NCBI GenBank assembly: GCA_964435635.1
Contig: CAYSZU010000009.1
Location: 1-29,046 of the forward strand
Direction of reading: 5' to 3'
DNA length: 29,046 bases
Source of the DNA: DAOOOU01 sp964435635
Lineage (GTDB): Bacteria; Bacillota_I; Bacilli_A; RF39; UBA660
Shown here: one piece after another, positions 7,259 to 14,806 of the stretch
Layout of the letters: the number at the start of each line of letters is the position of its first letter
How positions within the stretch are numbered: position 1 is the stretch's first letter
Position numbers and translations under genes: made by a program
Notes under the pieces: model-generated
The model's database searches: none
Seen by the model: only the letters and a program-made list of their open reading frames with translations
What the model was told of the DNA's origin: nothing

Positions 7259-9301
7259 TTAATTAATTGTGACAACACGATCAAACAGTTTTTGATGATT
7301 TTTGTGTGAAACATAAATAATTGTCTTGTCTTGATAGTTATTTCTAATATTTTTTATAATCTTTTGTTCGATTTGCATTGAAACTTCACTTAAAGCTTCA
7401 TCAAAAATTAAAATCGGACAATTTCTTAAGAGCGCTCTCGCTAGAATAATTCGTTGCCTTTCTCCGCCTGATATATTTGAGCCATCAGCTTGAATAATGG
7501 TTTCTAAACGCAAGGGCTTTTGGTCAAGCACTTCTTGTAAACAGCAAGTATTAATTACCTTATTTAAATTAGCAATACTTTGTTCTTGGTGAAACAAAAT
7601 ATTATTTTTTATGGTATCCGTAAAGATTTTTTCATCTTGGGATAAGTAATTAATATTAGTTCTTAGCGTCATTAGGTCATAATCACAAATATTTATTCCC
7701 CCGATATTAATATTACCGTGATATTTATAACCATAACTAGCAAGCAACTTACAGATTGTACTTTTACCGCCACCACTAGGTCCTTGAAGCATAATATGCT
7801 CCTTGTTTTTAATTGTTAAATTAAAATTATCAAGAACTGGAAGGTAATTATTATAACTAAAATTAATGTTATGAAAAATTATGTCGCCAGGTCGGAAATC
7901 ATTTGTTTTAGTAGTGATTTTTTCTTCTGGAATAGCGAAAAAATCACTTATCTTTTGAAAAGATGCTCTTAGATAATAATATTTTGGTAAAAGATTAATT
8001 AGATTACGTAATGGTTCAAATAGATAATACATAAGCGTATTAAAGGTTAATAAATCTACCATTGTTAGTTGTTGCTTAAAAATTAGAATAAAGCCATAAC
8101 TAGTAATCAAACATAATCCAACTTCAGTAATGAAATTTTGCCAAAACTGGTAGAAGATAACCAACTTTTGAAACCGTAATTGTTTATTTAACAACTTAAA
8201 CTTTTGTTGTCTTAAAGACTCGGTTTCTTGGCTAATAGTATTAGTGTTTTTAATTGTCTCAAGACCTTCAATTTTTTCTATCAAATTAGCATTAAAGTTA
8301 GTTTCGGCTTCAAGTACAACAAGAACTTGATGGTAAATATTAGGACTGACAAGAAAGCCAATTAAACAATAAATAATCAAGATTAAACAAAGAATAAAAA
8401 ATAATTGATTATTTATTAAAAACAGTATTACGAAGAAAACAAAACTTAATAAAATATCTAAGAAGATAGTCGTAAAGATCTCAGCCATTAAATCTTTGAT
8501 ATTTTGCGTTTCATCATATCTGGTTGTAATTTCACCAGTTGTCCGGGTTTTAATACTGTTTAAAGGAAGTAAAAGGAGATGTTGTAAAAATGGGACTGTG
8601 ATGTTATAAGCCATGTGTAACTTTAAAATTAGTTGGGATTTTTCCCGACTGTAATTACTTAATACTTTAATTATATTTAAAAGGACAAAAGCTAGTATTA
8701 CATAACTTATTTTAGTTATCGAATTAGTAGCTAAACTATTTAAACCAACTTTGTAATAATAACTAGCAATAATTGATAAAATAGTTAAAAAAATGGTTAG
8801 TCCCGTTATTTTTAAGATTAGCTTTTTTTCTATCCTAATCATATCAAAAAATAACTCATATAATTTTTGACTTCTAGCCATTTTAATTATTTTAGTTGCC
8901 GGAACTAACATAATAAGCGTTTTTGTCCATAACTGATTAAAAGCTTCACAGTTTAAGGTCTGATAACCAACGGCTGGATCCATAATTATAATTTTTTTAT
9001 TATTAATCTTATAGATAACAACAAAATGTTCTAAACCATTAGCTAAACGGAAATGAGCAATCGCTGGCCATATTAGCTGCGGATTGTAAATATCCGTTGC
9101 TTTAATACCAGTAGCATCAAAACCATATTTTTGCGCCGCTTTAATTAAGTGATAAGCCGTTGTTCCCTCTTTGTTAGTAAAAGTCTCGAGCCTTAGTTTT
9201 TCAAGGGGAACATAACCGTGATAATATTTTATTACTGATAATAAGGCACAAACGCCACAATCTTTTCTATCTTTTTGCTTTACAATATATTCCTTTTTCA
9301 T
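7259..9301 (-). CDS. C39-peptidase-containing ABC transporter (bacteriocin processing and export)
   Basis: Cuts double-glycine leaders and exports the released peptide. Residues 1-130 are a C39 cysteine peptidase with oxyanion Gln9, nucleophile Cys15 (KDCGVCALLS), His92 (LEHFVVIY) and Asp108 (IIIMDPAVGY), so the triad is intact. A membrane domain of about six helices follows (roughly 150-430). The ATPase domain has Walker A GPSGGGKST (507-515), signature ISGGERQ (611-617), Walker B ILIFDEA (Asp634, Glu635) and H-loop His666. The D-loop reads SEVS instead of the common SALD. At 680 residues it is slightly short for the family. The two GG-leader peptides directly downstream are its likely substrates. 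No separate HlyD-type adaptor is in the window. Confidence 0.93.
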   Translation of the reverse strand: MKKEYIVKQKDRKDCGVCALLSVIKYYHGYVPLEKLRLETFTNKEGTTAYHLIKAAQKYGFDATGIKATDIYNPQLIWPAIAHFRLANGLEHFVVIYKINNKKIIIMDPAVGYQTLNCEAFNQLWTKTLIMLVPATKIIKMARSQKLYELFFDMIRIEKKLILKITGLTIFLTILSIIASYYYKVGLNSLATNSITKISYVILAFVLLNIIKVLSNYSREKSQLILKLHMAYNITVPFLQHLLLLPLNSIKTRTTGEITTRYDETQNIKDLMAEIFTTIFLDILLSFVFFVILFLINNQLFFILCLILIIYCLIGFLVSPNIYHQVLVVLEAETNFNANLIEKIEGLETIKNTNTISQETESLRQQKFKLLNKQLRFQKLVIFYQFWQNFITEVGLCLITSYGFILIFKQQLTMVDLLTFNTLMYYLFEPLRNLINLLPKYYYLRASFQKISDFFAIPEEKITTKTNDFRPGDIIFHNINFSYNNYLPVLDNFNLTIKNKEHIMLQGPSGGGKSTICKLLASYGYKYHGNINIGGINICDYDLMTLRTNINYLSQDEKIFTDTIKNNILFHQEQSIANLNKVINTCCLQEVLDQKPLRLETIIQADGSNISGGERQRIILARALLRNCPILIFDEALSEVSMQIEQKIIKNIRNNYQDKTIIYVSHKNHQKLFDRVVTIN

Positions 9302-9349
9302 TTTACTCCCTTCATCATATATATAAAGCCTAAAGCGCTTAATTCATTT

Positions 9350-9382
9350 TAAAACGCCAAACAATTTTATTTTGTTTGACGC
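9350..9382 (-). terminator. Terminator after the CmpB-family gene
   Basis: GCGTCAAACAA and TTGTTTGGCGT pair over 11 bp with one G-U on the minus strand and run into TTT. The stem overlaps the end of the coding region at 9367. Confidence 0.72.
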
Positions 9383-10104
9383 TTTTTTTTAGGTTTTGTT
9401 TTATTGTGCCATTTTTTAATAATTGCTATTTCTGATTCATTTAGTTTGCTTAAGTTAGGAAACGCTTTAAGAAAATGATTTACTGAATTTGTTGATCTTA
9501 ATAAACGCTTTCTAAATGTTCTTTCAAAAAATTCTGGGATCATTTTTAATTTATATTTTTTTAATTCCTCAACAACAATTAAATAATTTCTTAACTTAAA
9601 TGCGATTATGAAAGAAGCTATTATATCAACAATAAATAAGACTAAAATAATAACACTTAAAATAAGGGCAAATTGGAAATTAATATAAGTAAAAATATTC
9701 TTTAAAAAAGGATTGAAAAAATAAATTACAAAACATGCTCCTAGACCAAACCTAAGAGAATTAACTAACCAGACGCGGCCATTAATATGAAATTTATGAT
9801 TTGAATAATCCCACCAACGATTATGAAATATTTTTTCGAGAAGATAACTTGTAATATATTCGACAATTGAGGTTACGATAACACCAAAAACAAAAACAAT
9901 TAATGGATCATAGCGATAACCAGTTAAGAAATAAGTAATAAATAAACTACCAAAACCGTAAACTGGACAATATGGTCCAAAGAGAAATCCACGATTAACA
10001 AACTTCTTTTCTTCGATACTAAAAATTGTAATCTCAAGTAAATAACCAAGCATACTATAAAATATAAAAAGTAAAAATATAGCCACAAAACTTTCTATCA
10101 TCAT
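9367..10104 (-). CDS. CmpB-family (ABC_trans_CmpB) putative permease
   Basis: Integral membrane protein of 245 residues with about five or six hydrophobic helices and a basic cytoplasmic tail. It carries the family signature NRGFLFGPYCPVYGFGS, followed by LLEKIFHNRWWDYSN, HINGRVWL and RFGLG. The family is labelled 'putative ABC-transporter type permease', but this rests on weak annotation and no ATPase is adjacent, so transport activity is not shown. It lies 9 nt after the VirB2-like gene and is probably co-transcribed with it. Long homopolymeric Lys/Thr tail at the C-terminus (TKPKKKRQTK). Confidence 0.85.
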   Translation of the reverse strand: MMIESFVAIFLLFIFYSMLGYLLEITIFSIEEKKFVNRGFLFGPYCPVYGFGSLFITYFLTGYRYDPLIVFVFGVIVTSIVEYITSYLLEKIFHNRWWDYSNHKFHINGRVWLVNSLRFGLGACFVIYFFNPFLKNIFTYINFQFALILSVIILVLFIVDIIASFIIAFKLRNYLIVVEELKKYKLKMIPEFFERTFRKRLLRSTNSVNHFLKAFPNLSKLNESEIAIIKKWHNKTKPKKKRQTK

Positions 10105-10113
10105 TCGCTCTAC

Positions 10114-10524
10114 TTACTTACACTTACTAGTGTTTAATAAACAATCTGTACATTTACTAAACTCAGTTTTGATGTTGGCATAACTTTCAATTGTCCCAAA
10201 AGCAAAGGAAATAATGGTTGGAATAAAGAAAATGATAACGCCCGCAATTGCTCTTTTAACAAGAACCTGAGCTTGTTTACTAATCTCTTCGCTTTTCCCG
10301 GCAATCATTGCTTTTGCCAAATCAATTGTTCCCATAATAATGATTAAAATCGGAACTAATATTTTAATAATAAATAAGGCATAGCCACCAAACTTAAAAA
10401 CAGTTATTACGCCTTCTTGCTCACATAGCTGAAGTTCTGCTCTTCCGGCTGCTAAAACTGAAGAAAAAGGGATAACAAGTAATAGTAAAATAATCCCTAA
10501 AAATAATATATTTCGCTTTTTCAT
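10114..10524 (-). CDS. Small exported membrane protein resembling VirB2/TrbC-type pilins
   Basis: 136-residue product starting MKKRNILFLGIILLLL, a signal-peptide-like start with likely cleavage after VLAAG. Two hydrophobic helices (around 40-65 and 85-110) are joined by a charged loop, KAMIAGKSEEISKQAQVLVKR. This two-helix hairpin with a lysine-rich loop resembles the TrbC/VirB2 pilin-like proteins found in low-GC bacteria. The tail holds three cysteines (KCTDCLLNTSKCK). The start is the ATG at 10524, since AAGGTGA lies about 6 nt upstream; the GTG at 10533 is inside that ribosome site. No other type IV secretion genes are seen here, so a conjugation role is doubtful. Confidence 0.65.
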   Translation of the reverse strand: MKKRNILFLGIILLLLVIPFSSVLAAGRAELQLCEQEGVITVFKFGGYALFIIKILVPILIIIMGTIDLAKAMIAGKSEEISKQAQVLVKRAIAGVIIFFIPTIISFAFGTIESYANIKTEFSKCTDCLLNTSKCK

Positions 10525-10542
10525 TCTAATCACCTTGTTTTA

Positions 10543-10571
10543 ATAATATAATATTTTTTATTAATTGTCTA
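10543..10571 (-). promoter_or_regulatory. Promoter of the VirB2-like/CmpB unit
   Basis: TAGACA (10571-10566), a 17-bp spacer and TATTAT (10548-10543) on the minus strand. Confidence 0.65.
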
Positions 10572-10600
10572 TATTTTAAAAAATTCTCTTCTTTTTAAGG

Positions 10601-10629
10601 TTGTAAAAATGATTAAAATGATATATAAT
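10601..10629 (+). promoter_or_regulatory. tRNA-Arg promoter
   Basis: TTGTAA (10601-10606), a 17-bp spacer and TATAAT (10624-10629), ending about 15 nt before the mature tRNA. Confidence 0.8.
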
Positions 10630-10644
10630 CATTTTGTTGCTGAT

Positions 10645-10721
10645 GTCCTCGTAGCTCAGCTGGATAGAGCATACGCCTTCTAAGCGTACGGTCGCAGGTT
10701 CGAATCCCGCCGAGGACGCCA
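10645..10721 (+). tRNA. tRNA-Arg (anticodon UCU)
   Basis: 77-nt cloverleaf. Acceptor GTCCTCG pairs with CGAGGAC and is followed by G and an encoded CCA. The D-arm is GCTCAGCTGGATAGAGC. The anticodon stem TACGC/GCGTA holds loop CTTCTAA with anticodon TCT at 10679-10681, and the T-loop is GGTTCGAATCC. It reads AGA/AGG, the main arginine codons in AT-rich genomes. It is a single-gene unit with its own promoter and terminator. Confidence 0.97.
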
Positions 10722-10731
10722 TTTAAAAACT

Positions 10732-10755
10732 ACTACCTTAATAAGGTAGTTTTTT
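10732..10755 (+). terminator. Terminator after tRNA-Arg
   Basis: ACTACCTT/AAGGTAGT 8-bp hairpin with a 3-nt loop followed by TTTTTT on the plus strand, 10 nt after the tRNA. Confidence 0.85.
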
Positions 10756-10758
10756 CAT

Positions 10759-10783
10759 TAAAAAAATGAGTTAGACACTCATT
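10759..10783 (-). terminator. Terminator after frr
   Basis: ATGAGT/ACTCAT hairpin followed by seven T on the minus strand, overlapping the frr stop codon. It faces the tRNA terminator, so the two convergent units are insulated. Confidence 0.78.
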
Positions 10784-11307
10784 AATTCAATTTCTTTAGC
10801 TTTATTTTTATCATCAATTGCTTTATTGTACTGCGTAATTAATTCTTGAATATCATTTTCCTGTGCTTTTGCTTCATCCTCAGGAAGATCACTTCTTTTA
10901 ATAGCATTATTAGCATCCTGACGAATATTACGAAGGGCTATTTTAGCTTCTTCAGCAATTAATTTAGCTTGTTTAACATAATCCCGGCGTTTTTCTTCAG
11001 TTAAGTCTGGGACGGTTAAAATAATTACCTCGCCATTATTTACGGGATTTAAGCCAATATTAGCCTCACTAATCGCCCTAGCAATATCTTTTAAGGCGTT
11101 CCGGTCAAAAGGTTTAACAATTAATTGTTTAGCCTCTGGAACCGTTATATTAGCCACGCTATTAAGCGGGGTTGGTGTGCCATAGTAAATAACACTTATT
11201 CCGTGTAACATGGCGGGATTTGCTCTTCCTGCCCTAATATTAACTAACTTACTATCCATGGCAGCTAAAGCCTTCATCATTTTAATTTCTACTTCATCGT
11301 AGCTCAT
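10771..11307 (-). CDS. frr: Ribosome recycling factor
   Basis: With EF-G, splits the ribosome after termination. 178 residues from the start chosen here, slightly shorter than the usual 185. Family motifs are clear: VNIRAGRANPAML, VIYYGTPTPLNSVANI, NIGLNPVNNG, IAEEAKIALRNIRQDAN and the C-terminal KEIELMSV. The start is the ATG at 11307 with AGGAG 7 nt upstream; an ATG 18 nt earlier overlaps the previous stop and has no ribosome site. It ends the unit that begins at 12683. pyrH, which often precedes frr, is not present here. Confidence 0.95.
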   Translation of the reverse strand: MSYDEVEIKMMKALAAMDSKLVNIRAGRANPAMLHGISVIYYGTPTPLNSVANITVPEAKQLIVKPFDRNALKDIARAISEANIGLNPVNNGEVIILTVPDLTEEKRRDYVKQAKLIAEEAKIALRNIRQDANNAIKRSDLPEDEAKAQENDIQELITQYNKAIDDKNKAKEIELMSV

Positions 11308-11321
11308 AAATTCGCTCCTAA

Positions 11322-12098
11322 TCATTCTATTATTATGTCTTCATTATAATTAATTTCATTGGTAAATACAACTATTTTTGCGATTAAATGACCATCTTCA
11401 TTAATATATAAATTAAGACCATCTGCTGTTTTTACATTATTAATGGTTTCTTCATACTTAATTAAAGCGGTATTTTCATTATAAAGGCTAGTGATTTGTT
11501 CATTAATTCGCCTAAATAAAGTTGTTTGACTGATTTGATAAGCCGCTAAAAAATCGGCCGTTAACATTTGCTCACCAGTTTCAAGATTAAACACATAGGC
11601 CCTAAAAACATCGCTATTAAGAAGGCCGGTACAACTATATAAAATATCATTAACTATAATAGTCAAATATTTTTCATAATTAATCGTTTTATATTCTCTT
11701 ATTGTTGCAGCATAAATATTATCAACATTAGTTAGAATTTGTTCTTCGGGATACTTATGCTCCGAAATATATTCGACTTTTTGTTCTAATTCTTTAGTTT
11801 GCTGATTCAATGTCTTTGCTAGATTTGCTGCCGAAACACTATTAAAATTAAAATTAAGATCAGCATAATATATTTCTAGGTCAGTACTAATAAGCCGATA
11901 GTTAGTAAAGTATACATAATCTTGGTCTGGATCAATTTTTAAATACTGATTGCTCTTTTCTTGTAAATTAACTTCAACTTTTTTTTCTGGGGTAACTTGA
12001 CGATTATTGGTAACTAAAATAAAACCAAAAATGCCAATAAAAAGAACTAGCAGAAGGAACCCAATCATGCTCATCACGCTGTGATCAATTTTATCCAT
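11322..12098 (-). CDS. Membrane-anchored protein of unknown function
   Basis: 258 residues: one N-terminal membrane helix (about 9-30, MIGFLLLVLFIGIFGFILV), then a probable extracytoplasmic domain. The segment YLTIIVNDILYSCTGLLNS followed by RAYVFNLETGEQMLTADFL resembles the DUF3298/RsiV-type fold, where a beta-sheet domain carries a 'fdLkTGk' turn, but this is a weak likeness judged by eye. It lies 3 nt after the thioredoxin-like gene and 14 nt before frr, so it sits in a translation operon without an obvious translation role. ATG at 12098 follows GGGGAA. Confidence 0.6.
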   Translation of the reverse strand: MDKIDHSVMSMIGFLLLVLFIGIFGFILVTNNRQVTPEKKVEVNLQEKSNQYLKIDPDQDYVYFTNYRLISTDLEIYYADLNFNFNSVSAANLAKTLNQQTKELEQKVEYISEHKYPEEQILTNVDNIYAATIREYKTINYEKYLTIIVNDILYSCTGLLNSDVFRAYVFNLETGEQMLTADFLAAYQISQTTLFRRINEQITSLYNENTALIKYEETINNVKTADGLNLYINEDGHLIAKIVVFTNEINYNEDIIIE

Positions 12099-12101
12099 TC
12101 T

Positions 12102-12683
12102 TTATTCCCCGATCATTAAAAGATAAGAACCTATTTCTTCTTTGAATTTTATAACCTCATTTAGTTGCCAGAAATCTTCTGGCTTAAGTTTTGCATTAAT
12201 AAGAGCAGTTGTATCATTATAACCGATAATTTGTCCATCTTTAATAACAAATAAACATGGGGTAAATATTTCAATTGCTGCTTCATCAGTTGTATAAACT
12301 TGATCTTTTACTATTTTTAGTAAGTTTTGATAATTAGTATTTTGTTGTTTTTTATCTTTGCCTAAATCATAATAGGCGATTTTATTTAGGTCATATTCTA
12401 AAGTGATTTCGTATAAATATTTAGCATAAGCTTGAGACCATGGTGAATTAGGATTACCTAAAAATATTATTCCGGTCCCATTCTTAAAGAAATCATGCAT
12501 CTCGCTCGTTGTTAAATAGTCAAAAACATTAGCTGCTGGAACATCTTTATATTCCGTGGCGAAATTCTTTGCTTCTGTTTCTTTATCATTAAGCGAAAAG
12601 TCTTTTGCTCCTAAGTAAATAAAAGCGCCAATCATTATTGCAAAAGCAATAAAATATAGTATTTTTTTAATTGTTGGTTTCAT
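12102..12683 (-). CDS. Membrane-anchored thioredoxin-fold-like protein lacking CXXC
   Basis: 193 residues with one N-terminal helix (about 8-25). The later part reads like a thioredoxin fold: a strand GTGIIFLGN, then NSPWSQAYAKYL where the CXXC and its helix would be, a strand KIAYYDL, and IFTPCLFVIKDGQIIGY with the Thr-cisPro turn (TP at 141-142) and the final beta hairpin. Both active-site cysteines are replaced (S80-P-W-S83), so redox activity is unlikely; a binding or chaperone role is possible. It is the first gene of the unit running to frr and has an extended -10 promoter. Fold assignment is by motif pattern only. Confidence 0.6.
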   Translation of the reverse strand: MKPTIKKILYFIAFAIMIGAFIYLGAKDFSLNDKETEAKNFATEYKDVPAANVFDYLTTSEMHDFFKNGTGIIFLGNPNSPWSQAYAKYLYEITLEYDLNKIAYYDLGKDKKQQNTNYQNLLKIVKDQVYTTDEAAIEIFTPCLFVIKDGQIIGYNDTTALINAKLKPEDFWQLNEVIKFKEEIGSYLLMIGE

Positions 12684-12703
12684 ATCTTCACTTCCTACTA
12701 GTA

Positions 12704-12712
12704 ATTATATCA
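12704..12712 (-). promoter_or_regulatory. Extended -10 promoter for the 12683-to-frr unit
   Basis: TGATATAAT on the minus strand (TG at 12712-12711, TATAAT at 12709-12704). The only TTGCCA-like -35 is 20 bp away, so the extended -10 probably does the work. Confidence 0.6.
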
Positions 12713-12736
12713 TAATTTAATGTCCTTTTTGGCAAT

Positions 12737-12763
12737 AAAAAAGGACACTTGTCAACAAGTGTC
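12737..12763 (-). terminator. Terminator after tsf
   Basis: GACACTTGT/ACAAGTGTC hairpin at 12744-12763 followed by six T on the minus strand, just after the tsf stop. It separates rpsB-tsf from the next unit. Confidence 0.85.
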
Positions 12764-12768
12764 TAATT

Positions 12769-13644
12769 TTAATTACTACCAATTTGGTTCATTACTTCTT
12801 CAGCAAAATTATCTGTTCTTTTTTGCATGCCTTCACCAACTTCATAACGTTCCATTTTAATAATTTCTCCACCATTGTTAGCTACATGTTTTTCAACATT
12901 GATATCCCCATCTTTAATATATGGTTGTAAAGATAAGCATATTTCTTTAAAAAATTTATTTAGTCGTCCTTCGACCATCTTTTCGGCTACATCAACCGGT
13001 TTACCTTCGTTAATAGCTTGTTCTTTTAAAACTAGTCTTTCACGATTTATTTCATCTTCTGGTACTTCGCTTTGGTAAACATATTTTGGTTTCATTGCCG
13101 CAACTTGCATTGCTATATCTTTGGCAACTTCTTCATTGGCCCCTTTAACAACTGTTAAAACAGCAATTTTACCACCCATATGAAGATAAGCGCCAAAGTT
13201 TTCATCATCAGCCTTATTAACAACTAAAACTCTTCTTAGCGATATCTTTTCGCCGATTCGAGCTGTTTTAGCAACAATTAAATCATTAATTGTTCCAGCA
13301 CTTGATTTTAGTTTTAAGATTTCTTCAAGATCACTTGTTTCACTTGTTAATATCGCTTGACCAATTTCATCAATCATCGCTTTAAATTCTTCGTTTTTAC
13401 TAACAAAGTCAGTTTCCGAATTAACTTCGACCATCACCGCTTTATTACCGCTAATATATATATTAGCAAGTCCTTCGGCCGCTATTCTTGATTCCTTTTT
13501 GGTTGCTTGCGCAAAACCTTTTTCTCTTAACCAATCAACTGCTGCTTGGATTTCCCCATTTGTTTCTTCTAGAGCTTTCTTGCAATCCATCATTCCTGCT
13601 CCAGTTATTTCTCGTAAATCTCTTACTAAGCTTGCACTAATCAT
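12769..13644 (-). CDS. tsf: Elongation factor Ts
   Basis: Guanine nucleotide exchange factor for EF-Tu. 291 residues. The N-terminal UBA-like domain has LVRDLREITGAGMMDCKKALEE and the core has VEVNSETDFVSKNEEF (the TDFV motif that contacts EF-Tu), MGGKIAVLTVV and MQVAAMKPKYV. It lies 22 nt after rpsB on the same strand in the conserved rpsB-tsf pair. Start ATG at 13644 with AAGGATGG upstream. Confidence 0.97.
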   Translation of the reverse strand: MISASLVRDLREITGAGMMDCKKALEETNGEIQAAVDWLREKGFAQATKKESRIAAEGLANIYISGNKAVMVEVNSETDFVSKNEEFKAMIDEIGQAILTSETSDLEEILKLKSSAGTINDLIVAKTARIGEKISLRRVLVVNKADDENFGAYLHMGGKIAVLTVVKGANEEVAKDIAMQVAAMKPKYVYQSEVPEDEINRERLVLKEQAINEGKPVDVAEKMVEGRLNKFFKEICLSLQPYIKDGDINVEKHVANNGGEIIKMERYEVGEGMQKRTDNFAEEVMNQIGSN

Positions 13645-13666
13645 ATTTTATCCATCCTTCATGTAA

Positions 13667-14646
13667 TTATTCGCTTAACGCGGTAATTATTTGGTCTTTT
13701 TTCATTGTTGAATATCCCTTGATGCCAGCTTCTTTTGCTAATGATTTTAAAGCACTTAAAGTTTTAGTACTTAAATCCTCAGTTGGTTCTAATTCAATTG
13801 CTTCTTCAGTTGGTTCAACTACTTCTTCAGTTTTTTCAACTACTTCTTTAGTTGTTTCTTTTACTGGTTCAACTGAAGCTAGTGCTTCAACTATTTCTCC
13901 ATCAGCAACTGGGGTTTCAACACTAGCTGTTTCTTCAACTGGCTTTTCAATTTTAATACCTAAAGCTCTTTTATCATCATCAGAAATAAAGTCTAGCATT
14001 TCTAAATTATTAGGTTCACATATTGCATTACCTAAAACGCCAAGAACAACCTTAACAGATCGCACAGCATCATCATTACCAGGAATAACAAAATCAACAT
14101 CATCAGGATCACAATTAGTATCAACGATCCCAAAAACAGGAATATTTAATTTACGGGCTTCTCTAATTGCATTATGATCTTTACTAGGATCAACTACAAT
14201 TAAAGCATTAGGCAATTTAAACATTTCCCTAATTCCACATAAAACCCGGTTTAATTTATCATATTCTTTTTTTAAACCAATTACTTCTTTTTTTGGTAAA
14301 ACGGCAAAAGTTCCGTCTTCTTCCATTCTTTCAATTTCTTCTAATCTTTTTACTCTTTTTCTTATTGNNNNNNNNNNAACGATTTTGAACGTTCAGCGGT
14401 TTCTTTAGCAGCTTCTTGCGCTTGCTTTTTTGTTCCTATAAATAAGAACGTACCACCATTCTTAGCAATATTGTTAATTTCAATATATGCCTCTTCTATT
14501 TTTAATAATGTCTTTTGCAAGTCAATGATGTAAATATCATCTCTCGTTGTAAAAATGTACTCTTTCATTTTTGGGTTCCATCTTTTGGTTTGATGTCCAA
14601 AATGAACTCCTGCTTCTAATAAGTAACTTAAAGAAACTACGGCCAT
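13667..14646 (-). CDS. rpsB: Small ribosomal subunit protein uS2 with acidic linker and Rho_N-like C-terminal domain (interrupted by assembly gap)
   Basis: uS2 binds the 30S head-body junction. The first part (MAVVSLSYLLEAGVHFGHQTKRWNPKM, IYIIDLQKT) and the part after the gap (RKRVKRLEEIERMEEDGTF, LPKKEVIGLKKE, IPVFGIVDTNCDPDDVDF, PGNDDAVRSV) are clearly one gene. Ten Ns separate them; about 17-20 conserved residues (the YYVNxRWLGG region) are missing and the frame changes, so the gap size is arbitrary. After the normal S2 end come about 60 Glu/Val/Thr-rich residues and then LKSLAKEAGIKGYSTMKKDQ, a Rho_N/SAP-like motif not found in typical S2. Start ATG at 14646 has AAGGAGG upstream. Confidence 0.93.
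14368..14377. other. Assembly gap (10 N) inside rpsB
   Basis: Ten Ns stand in for an estimated 50-60 nt, judged from the missing conserved uS2 residues. The reading frame shifts across the gap only because of the placeholder length. Confidence 0.9.
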
Positions 14647-14684
14647 AAAAATACCTCCTTCGTTTTTCTTCTGCCAACTTCTCC

Positions 14685-14721
14685 TTTATTTGACATCCTC
14701 TTCGGACACTCGCCAAATAAA
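14685..14721 (-). promoter_or_regulatory. Structured leader hairpin upstream of rpsB
   Basis: In the 5' UTR of about 108 nt, TTTATTTG (14721-14714) pairs perfectly with CAAATAAA (14692-14685). Inside is a second short stem TCC/GGA around loop GAAGA. It has no T run, so it is not a terminator. Ribosomal protein operons are often self-regulated through such leaders; binding by uS2 is an inference. Confidence 0.4.
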
Positions 14722-14760
14722 TCCATTGACATGTATATTTGCTTTCTAAAGCCAAACAAT

Positions 14761-14789
14761 ATTTTAACAAACAATCATCATAATAACAA
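14761..14789 (-). promoter_or_regulatory. rpsB-tsf promoter
   Basis: TTGTTA (14789-14784), a 17-bp spacer and TAAAAT (14766-14761) on the minus strand, giving a long 5' UTR. Confidence 0.72.
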
Positions 14790-14806
14790 GCGATTTTAAT
14801 GAAAAC

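Noticed and set aside
7234..7314. N-terminal extension of peptide 1 to a 74-residue protein starting in the exporter gene
   Set aside because: It lies inside the exporter's coding end, has no ribosome site, and would place 27 residues before a leader that already has AAAGGAGG at the right distance.
9302..9353. Promoter for the C39 exporter
   Set aside because: TATGAT/TATATA sequences exist but no acceptable -35 or extended -10 at a sensible distance from the ribosome site; not annotated.
13719..14177. Plus-strand Ser/Thr-rich open frame opposite rpsB
   Set aside because: Its composition is the mirror image of the Glu-rich S2 linker; no start signal.
13667..14646. rpsB as a frameshifted pseudogene
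   Set aside because: The frame change falls exactly at the 10-N placeholder and the missing residues explain it; both halves are well conserved.
14537..14770. Minus-strand frame overlapping the rpsB leader and start
   Set aside because: Out of frame with rpsB, begins on the promoter -10, and shows no protein-like pattern.
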